This document shows positions 36,901 through 48,210 of a stretch of 64,000 nt of DNA, piece by piece. The translations under genes were made by a program, and so were the position numbers. Location: the NCBI GenBank assembly GCA_914767715.1, contig OU612073.1, positions 806,001 through 870,000 of the forward strand, in the 5' to 3' direction. Each line of letters begins with the position of its first letter. Positions within the stretch are counted from its first letter, which is position 1. The notes beneath the pieces are model-generated. The model worked only from the letters and a program-made list of their open reading frames with translations. It had not been told where the DNA came from and made no database searches. The stretch is from Membranipora membranacea. Taxonomy: Eukaryota; Bryozoa; Gymnolaemata; Cheilostomatida; Membraniporidae.

Positions 36901-39900
36901 ATAAGCCCTTGTGTATAAACAAAATGTTGTTCTGCTATTAAATCATTATCTGGTAGACTTTGATTTACTACTGTAACAAATGTAGACCTTATTTGTGTAA
37001 ATCATGGCCTTATGTTGGGAGTCTAATTTTGTTTCTATTGTTCGTTTGTTTGATATAAAGTAAGATAAATGTTGATGTGTTGTTTGTAGGGCACAGCTAC
37101 GTTTGAGACCGAGGAGTCCATACCAGACCCTGATAATTTATCTCAGTATAAAACAGTCAATAAGAGATACTTCTGTAATAATCACACAGAAGGACTTTTT
37201 ATTAGAATCGGAACGCTCGAGGCAAGGTCACTCAAGGTCAAAGTAGACGAGACAAACAGCTCAGAATATTCTTCATACAGCCTCACTATACTGACTTTTG
37301 GTGGGTAGTTTAGTGTAGCGATAGATAATCTGCCAGAAATCATAAGTCCAAAGTGGAAAATTTGAATATTCGGCTTGATCTTCCCTTCCAATAAATTTAG
37401 TCATAAGATAATTTAAATGTGGGAGAAAATGAGTGTGCATAGATACATGTGATAGATGCATGTCACATCCTTGCAGATGAGAGACTTGTACACTTAACAA
37501 AATTTGTTGCATAATAATATCCATAAGATGTTTGTGTGTTCTCCAAATCGTCGATACTATTTGATTACTTGTTAATTCTCACCATATAGTATTCACCTTG
37601 TTAGTCCTCACCTAAACTCATAATCCTTCGTCAGCAGTAGGACCTGATTCAGCTTTTAAACTGATCTGATATTTTCTGTACATATCATGCGTCATGCTGT
37701 TTTAAGTATTATTTGATCAAAGACTAAACTATCTAATTCTTTGTTATGTAGCCCTTGTAAATGGATTTCCGTTTAAAAAGACAGGAGTGGATATTGAAGT
37801 GACCTGCTCTGCTGGCAAACTGTTTCTTCCTTATACCAGTGAGTAATCATCTTACTATAGGTGCTGTAACAGCCTGCTTGTCCTCAATTTTATCTACCCT
37901 GGAGAAGCAAATGTAATCTACAGCTTGGATAAATTTGTTTTACTTATTGTTAGTTAAAACTAATTCTCAAGTGAAGCTAAGGTCTAAGGAGGATGAATTT
38001 TTCTTAGCTATCGGTTACTTTTGTCTATAAATGATAATTTTTCAAGAAGACATTTGCTTATCTAAATTTAAGTTGTTTTCTCTCTGATGCTGTGCAGATA
38101 ACTCAAATTTAGCCTCATCATCAGGTCTTACTATTTTAATTGTTTTTTTTTAATTGGCTCATGACTGTGCAGCATACAACAGATAATATGCCAAGTTACA
38201 GTCATAAAGAACTATGTAAAAGTTGGAATGTTTGTGCCTATGACCAGTACTGTATGGTGAGGTCTAATTAATATACCAAGACATAGCCCTCAAGCTTCAC
38301 ATATTCTAATCTCTAATCCTCAGCTATTTATGACTTTTTTAGCCCGTTTGATTCTGTATATCGTAGTACCTCTGGGAGTCATATTCTTCATAGCTTTTAT
38401 AGTTTTATACTGTGTCTGCAAAAAAAGAAGGTGCGTGAATATCAATAATATGCGAGTTCTAGACAAATTCGCCTATCTCAACAATCAATCATCTTTTAAT
38501 TAGATAATTGTGTCCCGAGTATGCTTTAAGAGAGACACGCTGTTCACCAACATGTAAAATGTATATTCTAATAAACACATTTTTATGCTTGGTTTACTTT
38601 TGATGGAGAGCCAATGACATACAAGTTTTCACGATATTTTCACAATTTTGTCCAAGTGTAAGTTCTTGGAGCTCAGCTGCAATTATGATTATGAATTCAT
38701 TTCATCCTTCCTAGAATCCAGCAGGCGTTTATACAATTAAAAGGTAACAGCTCAATTCAGCACCATCCTTGAGACCAGAAGAGACAGATTCCATGATCCT
38801 TGATACTATTTATTATGTTACATTGTAAAAACCTTGATTTTTGGCTAGTTGATACTATTGATGACCGCTGTTTGTACCCAATTATGACCACTGCTCGAAA
38901 TATACTCTGTGTTATTTGAGTACACAATTTCACTTGTTGATTTCAATTCTCAAAGGTTTAGGAGCCTTGTGAATGCCCCACCCACCGTTTTATAGTACAT
39001 GATTGTATTTTGAATCTGTTGTTGGCATCTAACTATCATCTATCTCGTTAAAGCTAATTATCTGAGCCCTCAAAGTAATCTAATTGGGACATATAATTAT
39101 TTGTTAGAAAACGAGCTCGTATGTGGAGACGTAAGCATGTTCCACTACCAGCCTCAGAAAGTCAAGAGAAACATCAGAATGGCAGGCGTATGTCATACAG
39201 TCCTACCAGATCAGAGAGAGGCTTCAACTATCCACCAGGATCTCCGATCGAGAGTAACGCCTCATCTCCTCCTTCCAGCCGCAAAAAACCTGATGGTAAA
39301 GTATCTATTCATCACTATCGCGACTCTCGCGCAAACTAAGCTGATTTATTCACTCAAAGGGGCCTCATACTTATCTTGCCGCTGCTGATGATATCTCATG
39401 ATCAAATCTTACCTGTGATATATGGTGGCTGGATTAAATGGTGACATCAGGTTTACTGATAAAACTATGAATCCACACATACTTAGACAGTTCCATTCTA
39501 TGATTTCACCTGAGTCAGGAGTTATCCCCTTATCACTCACGTGACACAGCTGTCATCCCACATCTACGCTGATGGCCAAGTGTGTTCATTTATTTATAAC
39601 ATGTCAAATTATATATATAGGTAAGATGGACAGTGATAGTGATGATTTAGCAGAGATAGCTACTCTCTTACATAAGCGTAATACGGCGCGTCGAGTGAAG
39701 GAGTTAGAACAAAGAGATAAGTACAATGCAGGAGACCCTGGTGGCGCCCATGATTGGGCTGAGACCAAACCGTACATTCCCAGAACATACTCTCCTTATA
39801 CCAGTGAGTATGGGATCTAGATCTTAGCTTCTAACTGTAAATTATGTTGTATGTTGTATATTATGTGGCTGAGAGAATTTAAGTTGTGGGTCTTACTACA

Positions 39901-42520
39901 GTGACTTATATTTCTGTTGTTCTATTGTTTGAATCCACCCTTTATGATCTGAATAACTCACTTTGATGATTACAGCACTCGCTAAGGACCACAAATCCAT
40001 AGTTAGGCCCAAACTGAAGGCCCCAGAGCCCCCTACAAGGGAAGAAAAACCTCCATCAAATCAATGTAATACATGCCCAAGCCGCAACAGCCATATAGAA
40101 CAGCAGCCAAATTGGCCTCAAACCCAACAGAGGCCGTCAACAAGCCATGCACCGGCTCAGCCCTTGCCCCGCCCACCCTCACCGACTCAGCCCTGGCCCC
40201 GCCCTCCATCTGGTGAAGGTTTCCGCCCTCCTTTAGTAAGGCAGCAGTCATATTATGATCCCTCATATGAGGAGAACTTTACCCCTGAACCCACCTATGA
40301 TACGAGTGACATGATGGCCCGCGATCCCTATTACCAGGATGAGCAGCGATACCCCTATAGACAAGATTCAATGTTTGGGTCAAAATATAAGCAGCCTATG
40401 GGTAGGCTCCCCCATAATAGGAGAGCTTCCAGACAAATCAGCAAAAAACCATCCCAACAACAGCGGTAAGAAAACCTGGCTGGTGATTATGCAGCGATGC
40501 TTCTTCCCTGCTGAGAAATGATTGCCAATATACAATCAAGGATGGTCTGATTCGTTGCTTGTTGGCTCTGCAGTGATTCATTACTTTGCCAATGATTCAA
40601 TGCTGAGGGGGCTGATAGTATGCAGTGTGAAGGTCGCTGTCACCCGCCGGTATCTGCTGAAGATTATGCTTTTTTAATGAGACTGGCATCAGCTAATTAT
40701 CCACCACAATGCGCTCTGTCCCCCATCTACATCACTAACAAAGAGACATTAACTGCAATTGTCTGATCTTCAATCTTTATTTTCTCAGGGGGGCCCTTGA
40801 TTGACTATCACGCTGTTTGTATTTTAACTCTTGTGAGCCGATTGGTCAATGGTAAACTTCGTGTTGTCAACCTCCCCGACAAACAATAATGCCCCGCCCA
40901 TCAGTAATGCCCGCCCATCAGTTATGCCTGCCAATCAGTAATGCCCGCCCATCAGTAACGCCCCGCCCATCAGTAATGCCCCGCCCCATCCTTCCTTATT
41001 TTCTTATGTGTATAGAATTCAATGATCATGTTTCGGATATTGGGCTACATATATTCATCAACAGGTGTTTCTGCTATTATATGAAGTATATACATAAATA
41101 TATAAATCAGGTTGAAGACTGATACTTTGTATTTTCGATGACAATTAAACTTGTCAGTAAAAAAAACTTTAATTCATCTCTGATTTATGATGCTCTTTCT
41201 CTATCTAAATTCTTTGGAAACATCCACCAACATTCTTTCAACATGTAATAAATGACACGCTGATTTATTTGCTTACATGAATCCTCTCCTAAGTAACTGT
41301 CTCTCCTTCCTAATAACAACATTGCTAACTTCCCTTTGGTATTTGGATATGATGGATACGGATCATATATTATTTGAATGTGTCAATCTTTGAATGCCTC
41401 AGTGAGGATGATGCTTAGTAATAATCTGAATCAACGAGAGGAAGCCTTCATGCAGTGAACCTGCCTTTATCGGGAATCTATAAAAGTTTATTCATGTCTC
41501 CTTTCAGGCCTTCATCTCTCTGGTTTTGTTGTAGATTTGGACAGACTTCAAAACCGTCCGCCGCGGCGAGGAGATCGGGACCTTCTGTACGCGGAGCGAA
41601 GATGCATGAGCATCGGAAACCTGCGACAGCCAAGAATCGCCGACGCTAGTATTGAGCCTGACGACCCGCCCCAGCCCCGCCTTCTCAAAGTAACAAAGTC
41701 AGCATCACACTCAAGAACCAGTCTGCGGTCGATGAAGAGGCGAGCTCCTCAGCCCCCAGGTCTAGCTGCTGGGCGGAGAGGGACAGAGCCTTCTCCCAGC
41801 CTGAGCAGAGGTAGGTTAGACTCAGATCTGCCTGGGTCACGTACTCAGCTAGTCTATGTACCCGGACATTACGAGGAGGTGGAGATAGATAACCATGACG
41901 ATGAGGACCCAGATTTAGTGTTTGACGACCCGAGGTACGGCTCAAGGGGACGTCTGTACGCACCGAGAAGAAACTCAGTACGCCGAACACCCTCGAAAAG
42001 TAGGGGAGGCACTCCTGCCAGAAGTAGGGGCGGGACCCCTGTAAGAAGTAGGGCTGATACTGGCCATGGTGTAGAACCAAGGCATCAGCATGACAATTAT
42101 TCTCATATACACAGTCCAAATGATGACAATCGATCTATAATACCAAGCCAGGATAGTTCAGATTCAGCACAAAATTCACCAAGGCACCATGACTCAGACA
42201 AACGTCCTCATTATAAGAAAAAACCTCCTGTACCTAAAGATAAACCAAAGAAAGGACAGTACTTTAATCCATATGCAGTCAAACTTCCACCTAAACCTAG
42301 ACCAAATAGGCGAGTATCCAATGCAGCTTCGGTGCACGGTAAGGGTGGCGGCAATGACAGCCTGCCTCCCGGTCCAGATATGCCAAGGTGCCAGGACAGG
42401 CGTTACTCAGAGAACCAGATTGATGACTCGGACCATGAGTTTGAGGACCTTCAGCAGGTCGGGGTGATGGACGGAGTTGACGACCAGATGGATCTTATGG
42501 ATGAAGATGTCGGCTGGTGA
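27935..42520 (+). CDS. SUEL-type lectin single-pass receptor with proline-rich tail, 11 exons
   Basis: Probable cell-surface glycan-binding receptor or adhesion protein of 961 aa. Exons: 27935-27992, 31754-31934, 32330-32595, 36195-36352, 37090-37300, 37752-37838, 38343-38430, 39108-39295, 39621-39803, 39976-40465, 41545-42520. Phases match and the sum is 2886 nt. Exon 1 is a signal peptide (MGCLQISVITMGLAISFVHG). Exons 2-3 form a galactose-binding-lectin-like domain: GSMEVSCNQ, VLYGG, then CDGKQSCSV and a closing YMLIKYECQ. A Cys-containing, N-glycosylated stalk follows. The membrane span is about residues 323-345 (LILYIVVPLGVIFFIAFIVL), then KKRR. The tail of about 610 aa has PxxP motifs (PLPRPPSP, KKPPVPKDKP, LPPKPRP), several SRGGTP repeats and an acidic C-terminus, suggesting SH3 partners. 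The exon 3 acceptor at 32329 is weak. No GPCR or kinase domain. Resembles EVA-1-like lectin receptors only in layout. Confidence 0.82.
32827..32841. repeat. Poly-G tract
   Basis: A G-run in an intron of the lectin receptor gene (GGGGGGGG then GTGGGGGG). Could form a G-quadruplex on the plus strand. Confidence 0.7.
34212..34318. mobile_element. Foldback MITE family B, copy 2
   Basis: About 107-bp hairpin with arms TAGACCAAGTTTGGTCCATT and CAATTGGATTAAACTTGATC and internal TTGCTCCC / GGGAGCAA, clearly related to the element at 18710-18820. Flanked by CTA. Intron of the lectin receptor gene. Confidence 0.75.
40887..40987 (+). repeat. GC-box minisatellite in the last intron of the lectin receptor gene
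   Basis: About five and a half copies of a 17-18 bp unit, consensus TAATGCCCCGCCCATCAG. Each unit contains CCGCCC or CGCCC, so the array repeats GC-box-like sites. Confidence 0.85.
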
Positions 42521-43016
42521 TGAATCATCTACACAATTACTTCTCAATCCCCCTACCTCCTATGTTATGGTAAAAGGATAAAAGCTGCTCCTTGACAATC
42601 CTAATTATAATAGTCATGAATTTTATCAATGTAAATAGTGTGATAGCTTGTGTTCGACTTGATTAAATAGTTCTCTTGACTTGCTTTATGCTGCTGGAAT
42701 TCATTTTTTCTGGTTTTTGTTATATTTTAAGTGTACATGGGAAACGACAATCTCCATTTTAGTCTGCGGCATCAATTACTGCTTATTTTAGCTTATTTAA
42801 TTTATAAGACTGTCTGTCATTCTTCCTTAACAATCTATCAAACCAGAGCGTATGTCGTTTTTTTTTTTCTCATTAACAAAGATCTGAGTGTTTTAAATGA
42901 TGCAAAAGGTGTACCTGTGACTAGCATAGACACAACCTATATTTTTAGTTCATTTTTTTGAATTTTGTTTGGACCTAGTTGGGTGAATTCTTATTTTAAG
43001 ATGATTGCAAGATGGC

Positions 43017-43022
43017 AATAAA
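43017..43022 (+). terminator. Poly(A) signal of the lectin receptor gene
   Basis: AATAAA about 500 bases past the TGA at 42518-42520; the stretch between is probably 3'UTR with T-runs. Confidence 0.5.
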
Positions 43023-43401
43023 AGTTTTTTGTTGAACGCCTGGCATCTACTGAATAGTTAGCATATTTAAATAAGTGTGTCCACCTGCATTGAGGAGGTA
43101 ACAGCAAACATAGTCAAAGATAAAACCCACATGAATGGCTTGAGGAGGATTCGGATGACTGTATAAATTCACAACCTTGAAATTCTTGCCATTACTGCAC
43201 TTCTATTTCACCTAAGAGCAAAAAAATCCAAAAAAGTTTTAAATTTGTTTCTGAGATACACAATTTAACCCATAACGAGAGGAGATTGCATGGTAACAAT
43301 AATGTTTCAAGCATACAAATTTAACCATGAATGGTGAAAAATAATTGACGCTGTTTCCAAATTTAATTCCTTAAACAGCAGCTGCAGATGAGAGTTTGTG
43401 G

Positions 43402-43431
43402 CATTCTGTTATCAAGCTTGATAACAGAATG
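43402..43431. repeat. Perfect 30-bp palindrome
   Basis: CATTCTGTTATCAAG followed directly by its exact reverse complement CTTGATAACAGAATG. Imperfect pairing extends outwards (GAGAGTTTGTGG against a CACGAACTCTAAC side), so it is a small foldback unit. Confidence 0.85.
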
Positions 43432-43578
43432 GAATGTCACGAACTCTAACTACAGGCAATTTAGCATAACTGTAGTACCGGCATGATTCTCTCCATGGTG
43501 TTTCCCTCATAACATCTTGGCGAAGTGGTCAATCATTCAGCCATACTTTCATATTAAATCCACCAATGTCTCCAATTT

Positions 43579-45829
43579 ACCGTAGCCCAGAAAGCCGGAT
43601 AAAATTAAACTTTTCTGCTGTGAATTTAATTTAAAAAGGCCTGAATTGAATCAAACATTTCATTGAATTTAATCAAACTTTTCTCTTCTGAATAAAACTT
43701 TTTTGTTCTGAATCAAACTTTTCTACTCTGAATCAAACTTTTCTACTCTGAATCAAACTTTTCCGCTCCATTGATATCAGCCAACCTATATTTTATATTA
43801 CTGGTTTTACATGTGTATATTGGAGCTAGATAATCACGACTGAAGATACTGATTGATATTAGGTAGTTGTATAAAAAGGAATTATACGCTTGACAAAAAG
43901 TATTGACATATCCCACCACCATAGTAAGATAACAGTAAATTGTTAATTGTTAAGGTAATGTCAAAGACCGATCCGAATATCAACATATCATATACCGTTG
44001 GAAAGCTGCCGAGCTACTGAGAATGAATACCTGAACAAAAACTTGATTCGATGATGTTGTGTCATTAAAGGGAGGAAATGAGGCAGAAAACGCTGTTTTT
44101 GTCAAAGCAGATGGAGGAGTCAAATTAATTGCAAGAAATTTCAAAACAGGTGGAATGCATACTTAGAGATTGAGTTCATAGTAAAATTTGATTTTCTTTG
44201 ATATACGACTAGTCTAAACTGACTTTTTACAACACGCCATACAACGCATTTTTTTTGGTGAAGCCGTGAAAATATGTGAAATTTCAATCATTAATTCAGA
44301 ACAGATCATAGGCTCAAAACAAAATTAATTATGATTTTCCCTTAGAGTACACTTCAAATGTCATACATATTGACTTTAAACAAATTAGCTCGCATATTGC
44401 GAAAACAGTGGACTCTCGAATACACCTGATATTTTTCGCATTTTTTGCATAACGTCAAATGTGCTGTCCAAATGACCAATATTGTGGCCAAAAAAAGTTT
44501 TTTTGAAAGTTCTCACATACGAAGCCGCTTTTATTACCCATGGTGCACGCAGGAAATGCCAACAGAATTTTTCACGGCATCTTCGTTTTTCTTGAATTTA
44601 ACGCAAAAGAACGGCCAAAAACACCTCAAAAGTCCCAAAAAATAGCTGTTTTTTGGCATTCTTTTGCGTTAAATTCAAGAAAAACGAAGATGCAGGGAAA
44701 AAATCTTTTGGCATTTCCTGTGTGCACCATGGCTAATGAAAGCGGCTTCGTATGTGACAACTTTCAAAAAAACTTTGTTCAGCCACAATAATGGTCGTTT
44801 GGACAGCACATTTGATGTTATGCAAAAGTTGCAAAAAATATTAGCTGTATTCGAGAGTCTACTGTTTTCGCAATATGCAAGCTAATTTGTTGAAAATTAA
44901 TAGGTATGGCATTTGAAGTGTACTCGAAGGGAAAATCATAATTAATTTTGTTTCGAGCCTATGATCTGTTCTGAATTAATGATTGAAATTTCACATATTT
45001 TCACGGCTTCACAAAAAAAATGCATTGTATGGCGTGACGTAAAAAGTCAGTTTAGACTAGTCATATATCAAAGAAAATCAAATTTTACGACGAATACAAT
45101 CTCTAAGTATGCATTCCACCTGGTTTGAAATTTCTTGCAATTAATTTGACTCCCCCATCTGCTTTGACAAAAACAGCGTTTTCTGCCTCATTTCCTCCCT
45201 AAAATGACACAACGTCATTGAATCAAGTTTTTGTTCAGGTATTCATTTTCAGTAGCTCTGCAGCTTTCCAACGGTATATGATATGTTGATATTCGGATCG
45301 GTCTTTGACATTACCTTAATGACATAATAGATAAAAGGTGGCGACAGGCCACTTAGAAGTCCGAGTCCATATCTTTCAACACTCCCACTTAGCTACGTGT
45401 ATTTAAAAAACTTATAATTATATAAACACAGACATCAAAACATATCTCTCAGTCAAAGCACACACCAACAAACTCATGGGCGACCCAAACCCTGCCAGCT
45501 TTCAATATTTGATACTTCGCAAATAACATTCTCAACAAAAGTAACTGAATCCAGTTATGGCTAGTGGTAAGGATAAGGTATCTGTTGACAAGCTTAGCAG
45601 CAAGAACTGCAGCACCTGTTGTTGATTCAGAGTGGAAAAGCTTGATGCAGAACAGAAAAGTTTGATGCAGAACAGAAAAGTTTGATGCAGAACAGAAACG
45701 TTTCATTCAGAGAAGTTTGATGCAGAAAAGTTGATTAAATCCAATGGAATGTTTAATTCAACTCAGGCCTTATTAAATTTAATTCACAGCAGATAAGTTT
45801 AATTTTATCCGGCTTTCTGGGCCACGGTA
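43579..45829. mobile_element. 2.25-kb foldback DNA element, almost one hairpin
   Basis: The ends are inverted repeats: left CCGTAGCCCAGAAAGCCGG (43581 on) and right CCGGCTTTCTGGGCCACGG (ending 45827), each next to TA. The two halves are reverse complements around a centre near 44635, for example CGAAGCCGCTTT at 44520 with its inverse ending at 44750, and GATCCGAATATCAACATATC near 43973 with its inverse near 45282. The arms differ outside about 43950/45320, where each carries its own array of about 20-bp units (AATCAAACTTTTCTACTCTG on the left). All open frames inside are mirror-image shadows; no transposase is visible, so mobilisation would need a partner in trans. Confidence 0.88.
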
Positions 45830-45836
45830 GACAGGT

Positions 45837-46064
45837 TACCTGCAGGAGAGTGTTGGAATCAAGCTAGGTTTGTATGCGTCTGGAGCCTCTATGATTGGAT
45901 GTGGTGTTTTCAACGCAATCATTGCTATACAGAGGGCTGTCGAGCATCACAGGGAGGAGACGAAAGATCGAAATCAAAGAGCTGAGTGGTGTCTAAATAA
46001 CAGCAAATGGACTAGTTTTCATATCATGTTGCATGTGAAACATGATGGTTTCCTATGGACATAG
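45837..46064 (+). other. Unrecognised open frame beside the foldback element
   Basis: An open stretch of about 75 codons ends at TAG 46062-46064. It codes a hydrophobic segment (GLYASGASMIGCGVFNAIIA) followed by a charged stretch (RAVEHHREETKDRNQRAE). It could be an orphan exon of a small membrane protein or a broken gene cut by the foldback insertion. No domain recognised. Confidence 0.2.
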
Positions 46065-46375
46065 AAGTTGTGATATCTTGTATCATTTCATGTTCTCAAA
46101 CAGACTTAGCTGTTGTCATATTTTGTATATTTTTACATTCCCAATCACACTTTGTGACGTCTTTATTCACATAGGCAATTTCCCCAGTTGTGATGGTTCT
46201 TGAATATCGTGCTTATACGTAATATACGTAACATATATACCAAGTGTGTACAATACAAACCTTCCAAGTTTCCTTATTCTTTATCAACTCTTTCCCTTAC
46301 ATATTACACTTTACCGATTATTTTCCAATGCAATAAAGCCTTGAGGTATTTGTGGTGAAAATTAGCCTAGAATTC

Positions 46376-46588
46376 AGGCCAAACATTGGAAATTTTGTGC
46401 CTAAAATTGAAACTTATCAGCTTTCAAGCCCCAAATAATTTGGAAACACCGCCCCGCAGGGTATTCAATGATGCCGATGCTGAATCGTTGTTATTCTATT
46501 GTAAGTGGTTTTCAGGGTAACCCTCTTTTCAGCTCCTTTTTCCTATGCGGCGTGGGTTAAAAGTACAAAACTGGAAGAGGACAACTGG
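46376..46588. mobile_element. MITE family A, copy 3 (truncated)
   Basis: Half-copy of the 5166-5678 element: it includes GTAAGTGGTTTTCAGGGTAA and TATGCGGCGTGGGTTAAAAG then GAGGACAACT, but lacks one half and the outer terminus. Confidence 0.7.
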
Positions 46589-47827
46589 GTCAAATGGGAA
46601 GAATTCACAATTCTGATCTGTTAACAGCTTCGTAAAGTTTGTCTTCACTATTGGTTTGGACTGTGAAGTCAACACCTTTCAATATCGCCAATAACCAAGT
46701 CATTGTAAGATGGTATGCTGTCCTACCGCCGTGATCTTCAAGAGTGTCACAGGCTTTTATGGGAAAATTTGATTTGGTTGAGACAGAACACTAAATCTGC
46801 TTGATTAGGGAGGGGGGGGGGGGGTAGGTTGAAAGGTTGAATAGTGAAGTAAATATGAAATAATTATAACGGCTAATTATTGAGTGATTAAGTACCGAGT
46901 GCTAGTCAAATATTCTAGTTCATTGTTTTGTGATGATTGCTGACGATAATGAAACGAGCTTCCCTCTAGGGCTAAAATCGACTCTGGTAAATTGGTATCC
47001 AATCGAAACGTTTTATCTAAAAGACCACCACAATATAGAAACTGATTCAGTTGCTAAATGTCATTTCAGATTAATGTAGCAATGAACTGGTTTTATGTTT
47101 TCCACTTGAGGGATTTTCCAATCTTTATTCGGCTATTTCGACTAACTTGGGAAGCAAATACCATATAAGGAATGATCTTCCCAACGCAATCCTGTACATC
47201 CCTATACAACTTTTACATCAACACAATCACCATGTAAAATTTGCCACGTAATTCTGGATTCCATGTAATGCTTTAATTTGATGTCATTGTTGCGACAGAA
47301 ATCATATTGTGTGGAACATACAGGATGGAATAAATGTGACTTATTTGTCTGTTATTTCAACATCTGTGTTTAACCTTTTTGGCTTTTCATTATATTGATT
47401 AATTGAATCTAAACACACTGCTGGTAGCATTGTTCATTTGTTTCCAATTTGGTTCATGACATGAAGCTCAACCACAAAAAAGGGTCTGAAATGATGTGTG
47501 AATGCCTGTTACACAATTTCCTGGAAAAGAGAACAATCACCAAACAAAATTTTATGCTTGCAGCCCGCAGCATCTTTTTCTGACAAACAATGAATTTAAG
47601 TCAAAGCATTTCATGGAATTGAGCATTACTCGGCAAGTGGTATATTCTGATTATATTGATGTCTGAGTTTTATTTTATGAACAATATTGTGTATAACCTC
47701 AATTGACGATGTTTTGATAACATTTTGTGTACCAGCATGCATTGTCAATCAGATATTCTGACAACCAACAGCGCGATGGTGATTTGGTTATCTTCACCGT
47801 TTTGTATTCAGGGACGGTTTGGATCAG
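46589..47827. other. Intergenic, no gene recognised
   Basis: AT-rich sequence with a G-run at 46812-46824. No coding exon, RNA gene or clear repeat seen. Confidence 0.4.
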
Positions 47828-47901
47828 TATAAAATGGACACCCATCATGTGTAGATGTCGCTTGTCGCTTGAATTTCAGAGATATACGTAGCATTACAAA
47901 G
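47828..47901 (+). promoter_or_regulatory. TATA promoter and 5'UTR exon of the micro-gene
   Basis: TATAAAA at 47828-47834 is followed by about 65 bases ending in a donor CAAAG|GTGAGT at 47901. The spacing fits a short first exon starting near 47860. Confidence 0.45.
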
Positions 47902-48104
47902 GTGAGTCTGAATTTTCTTCATATAGAGAGGAATTCTATCAACAATTAAATTAACTGCATTCTATAGAGTCGAAACAGACAAAAAGTTGGCAGTTTAAAC
48001 TGCAGATACGATTAAATTCAAATGCTTCACTTTTCCATATTGATCCGGTCTGTACTATGTATCCTATGGTCTCTTATAAATACGCTGTCTAGGCAGATAT
48101 CGAT

Positions 48105-48209
48105 ATGAACATGAAGCTGTCTGTCTGTTTGGTCGCTCTGAGTCTGTTTACGTTCGCTGAGGGAAATTCTATAATACTATATTTCAATTATAGATTTATA
48201 ACTCAATAA
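48105..48209 (+). CDS. Candidate secreted micropeptide precursor (34 aa)
   Basis: An ATG lies 8 bases past an acceptor (TTTT-poor but GGCAG at 48092-48096). The frame reads MNMKLSVCLVALSLFTFAEG, a textbook signal peptide, then 14 residues beginning NSIILYFNYRF, and stops at TAA 48207-48209. The stop is embedded in AATAAA (48205-48210), so promoter, 5'UTR intron, ORF and poly(A) signal all fit in about 380 bases. The frame has no Cys after the signal peptide and no dibasic site. It could instead be the first coding exon of a broken secreted-protein gene, since no GT donor keeps the frame before the stop. Confidence 0.4.
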   Translation: MNMKLSVCLVALSLFTFAEGNSIILYFNYRFITQ

Positions 48210-48210
48210 A

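Noticed and set aside
40466-40470. TAA immediately after the large proline-rich exon as the end of the lectin receptor
   Set aside because: The sequence CG|GTAAGA is a good donor and splicing to the acceptor at 41544 keeps the frame for another 325 codons of similar composition, giving an exact multiple of three overall.
44445-44791. Two overlapping plus-strand open frames of 66 and 83 codons
   Set aside because: They lie in the centre of the foldback hairpin and are mirror images of each other in sequence, with no protein features.
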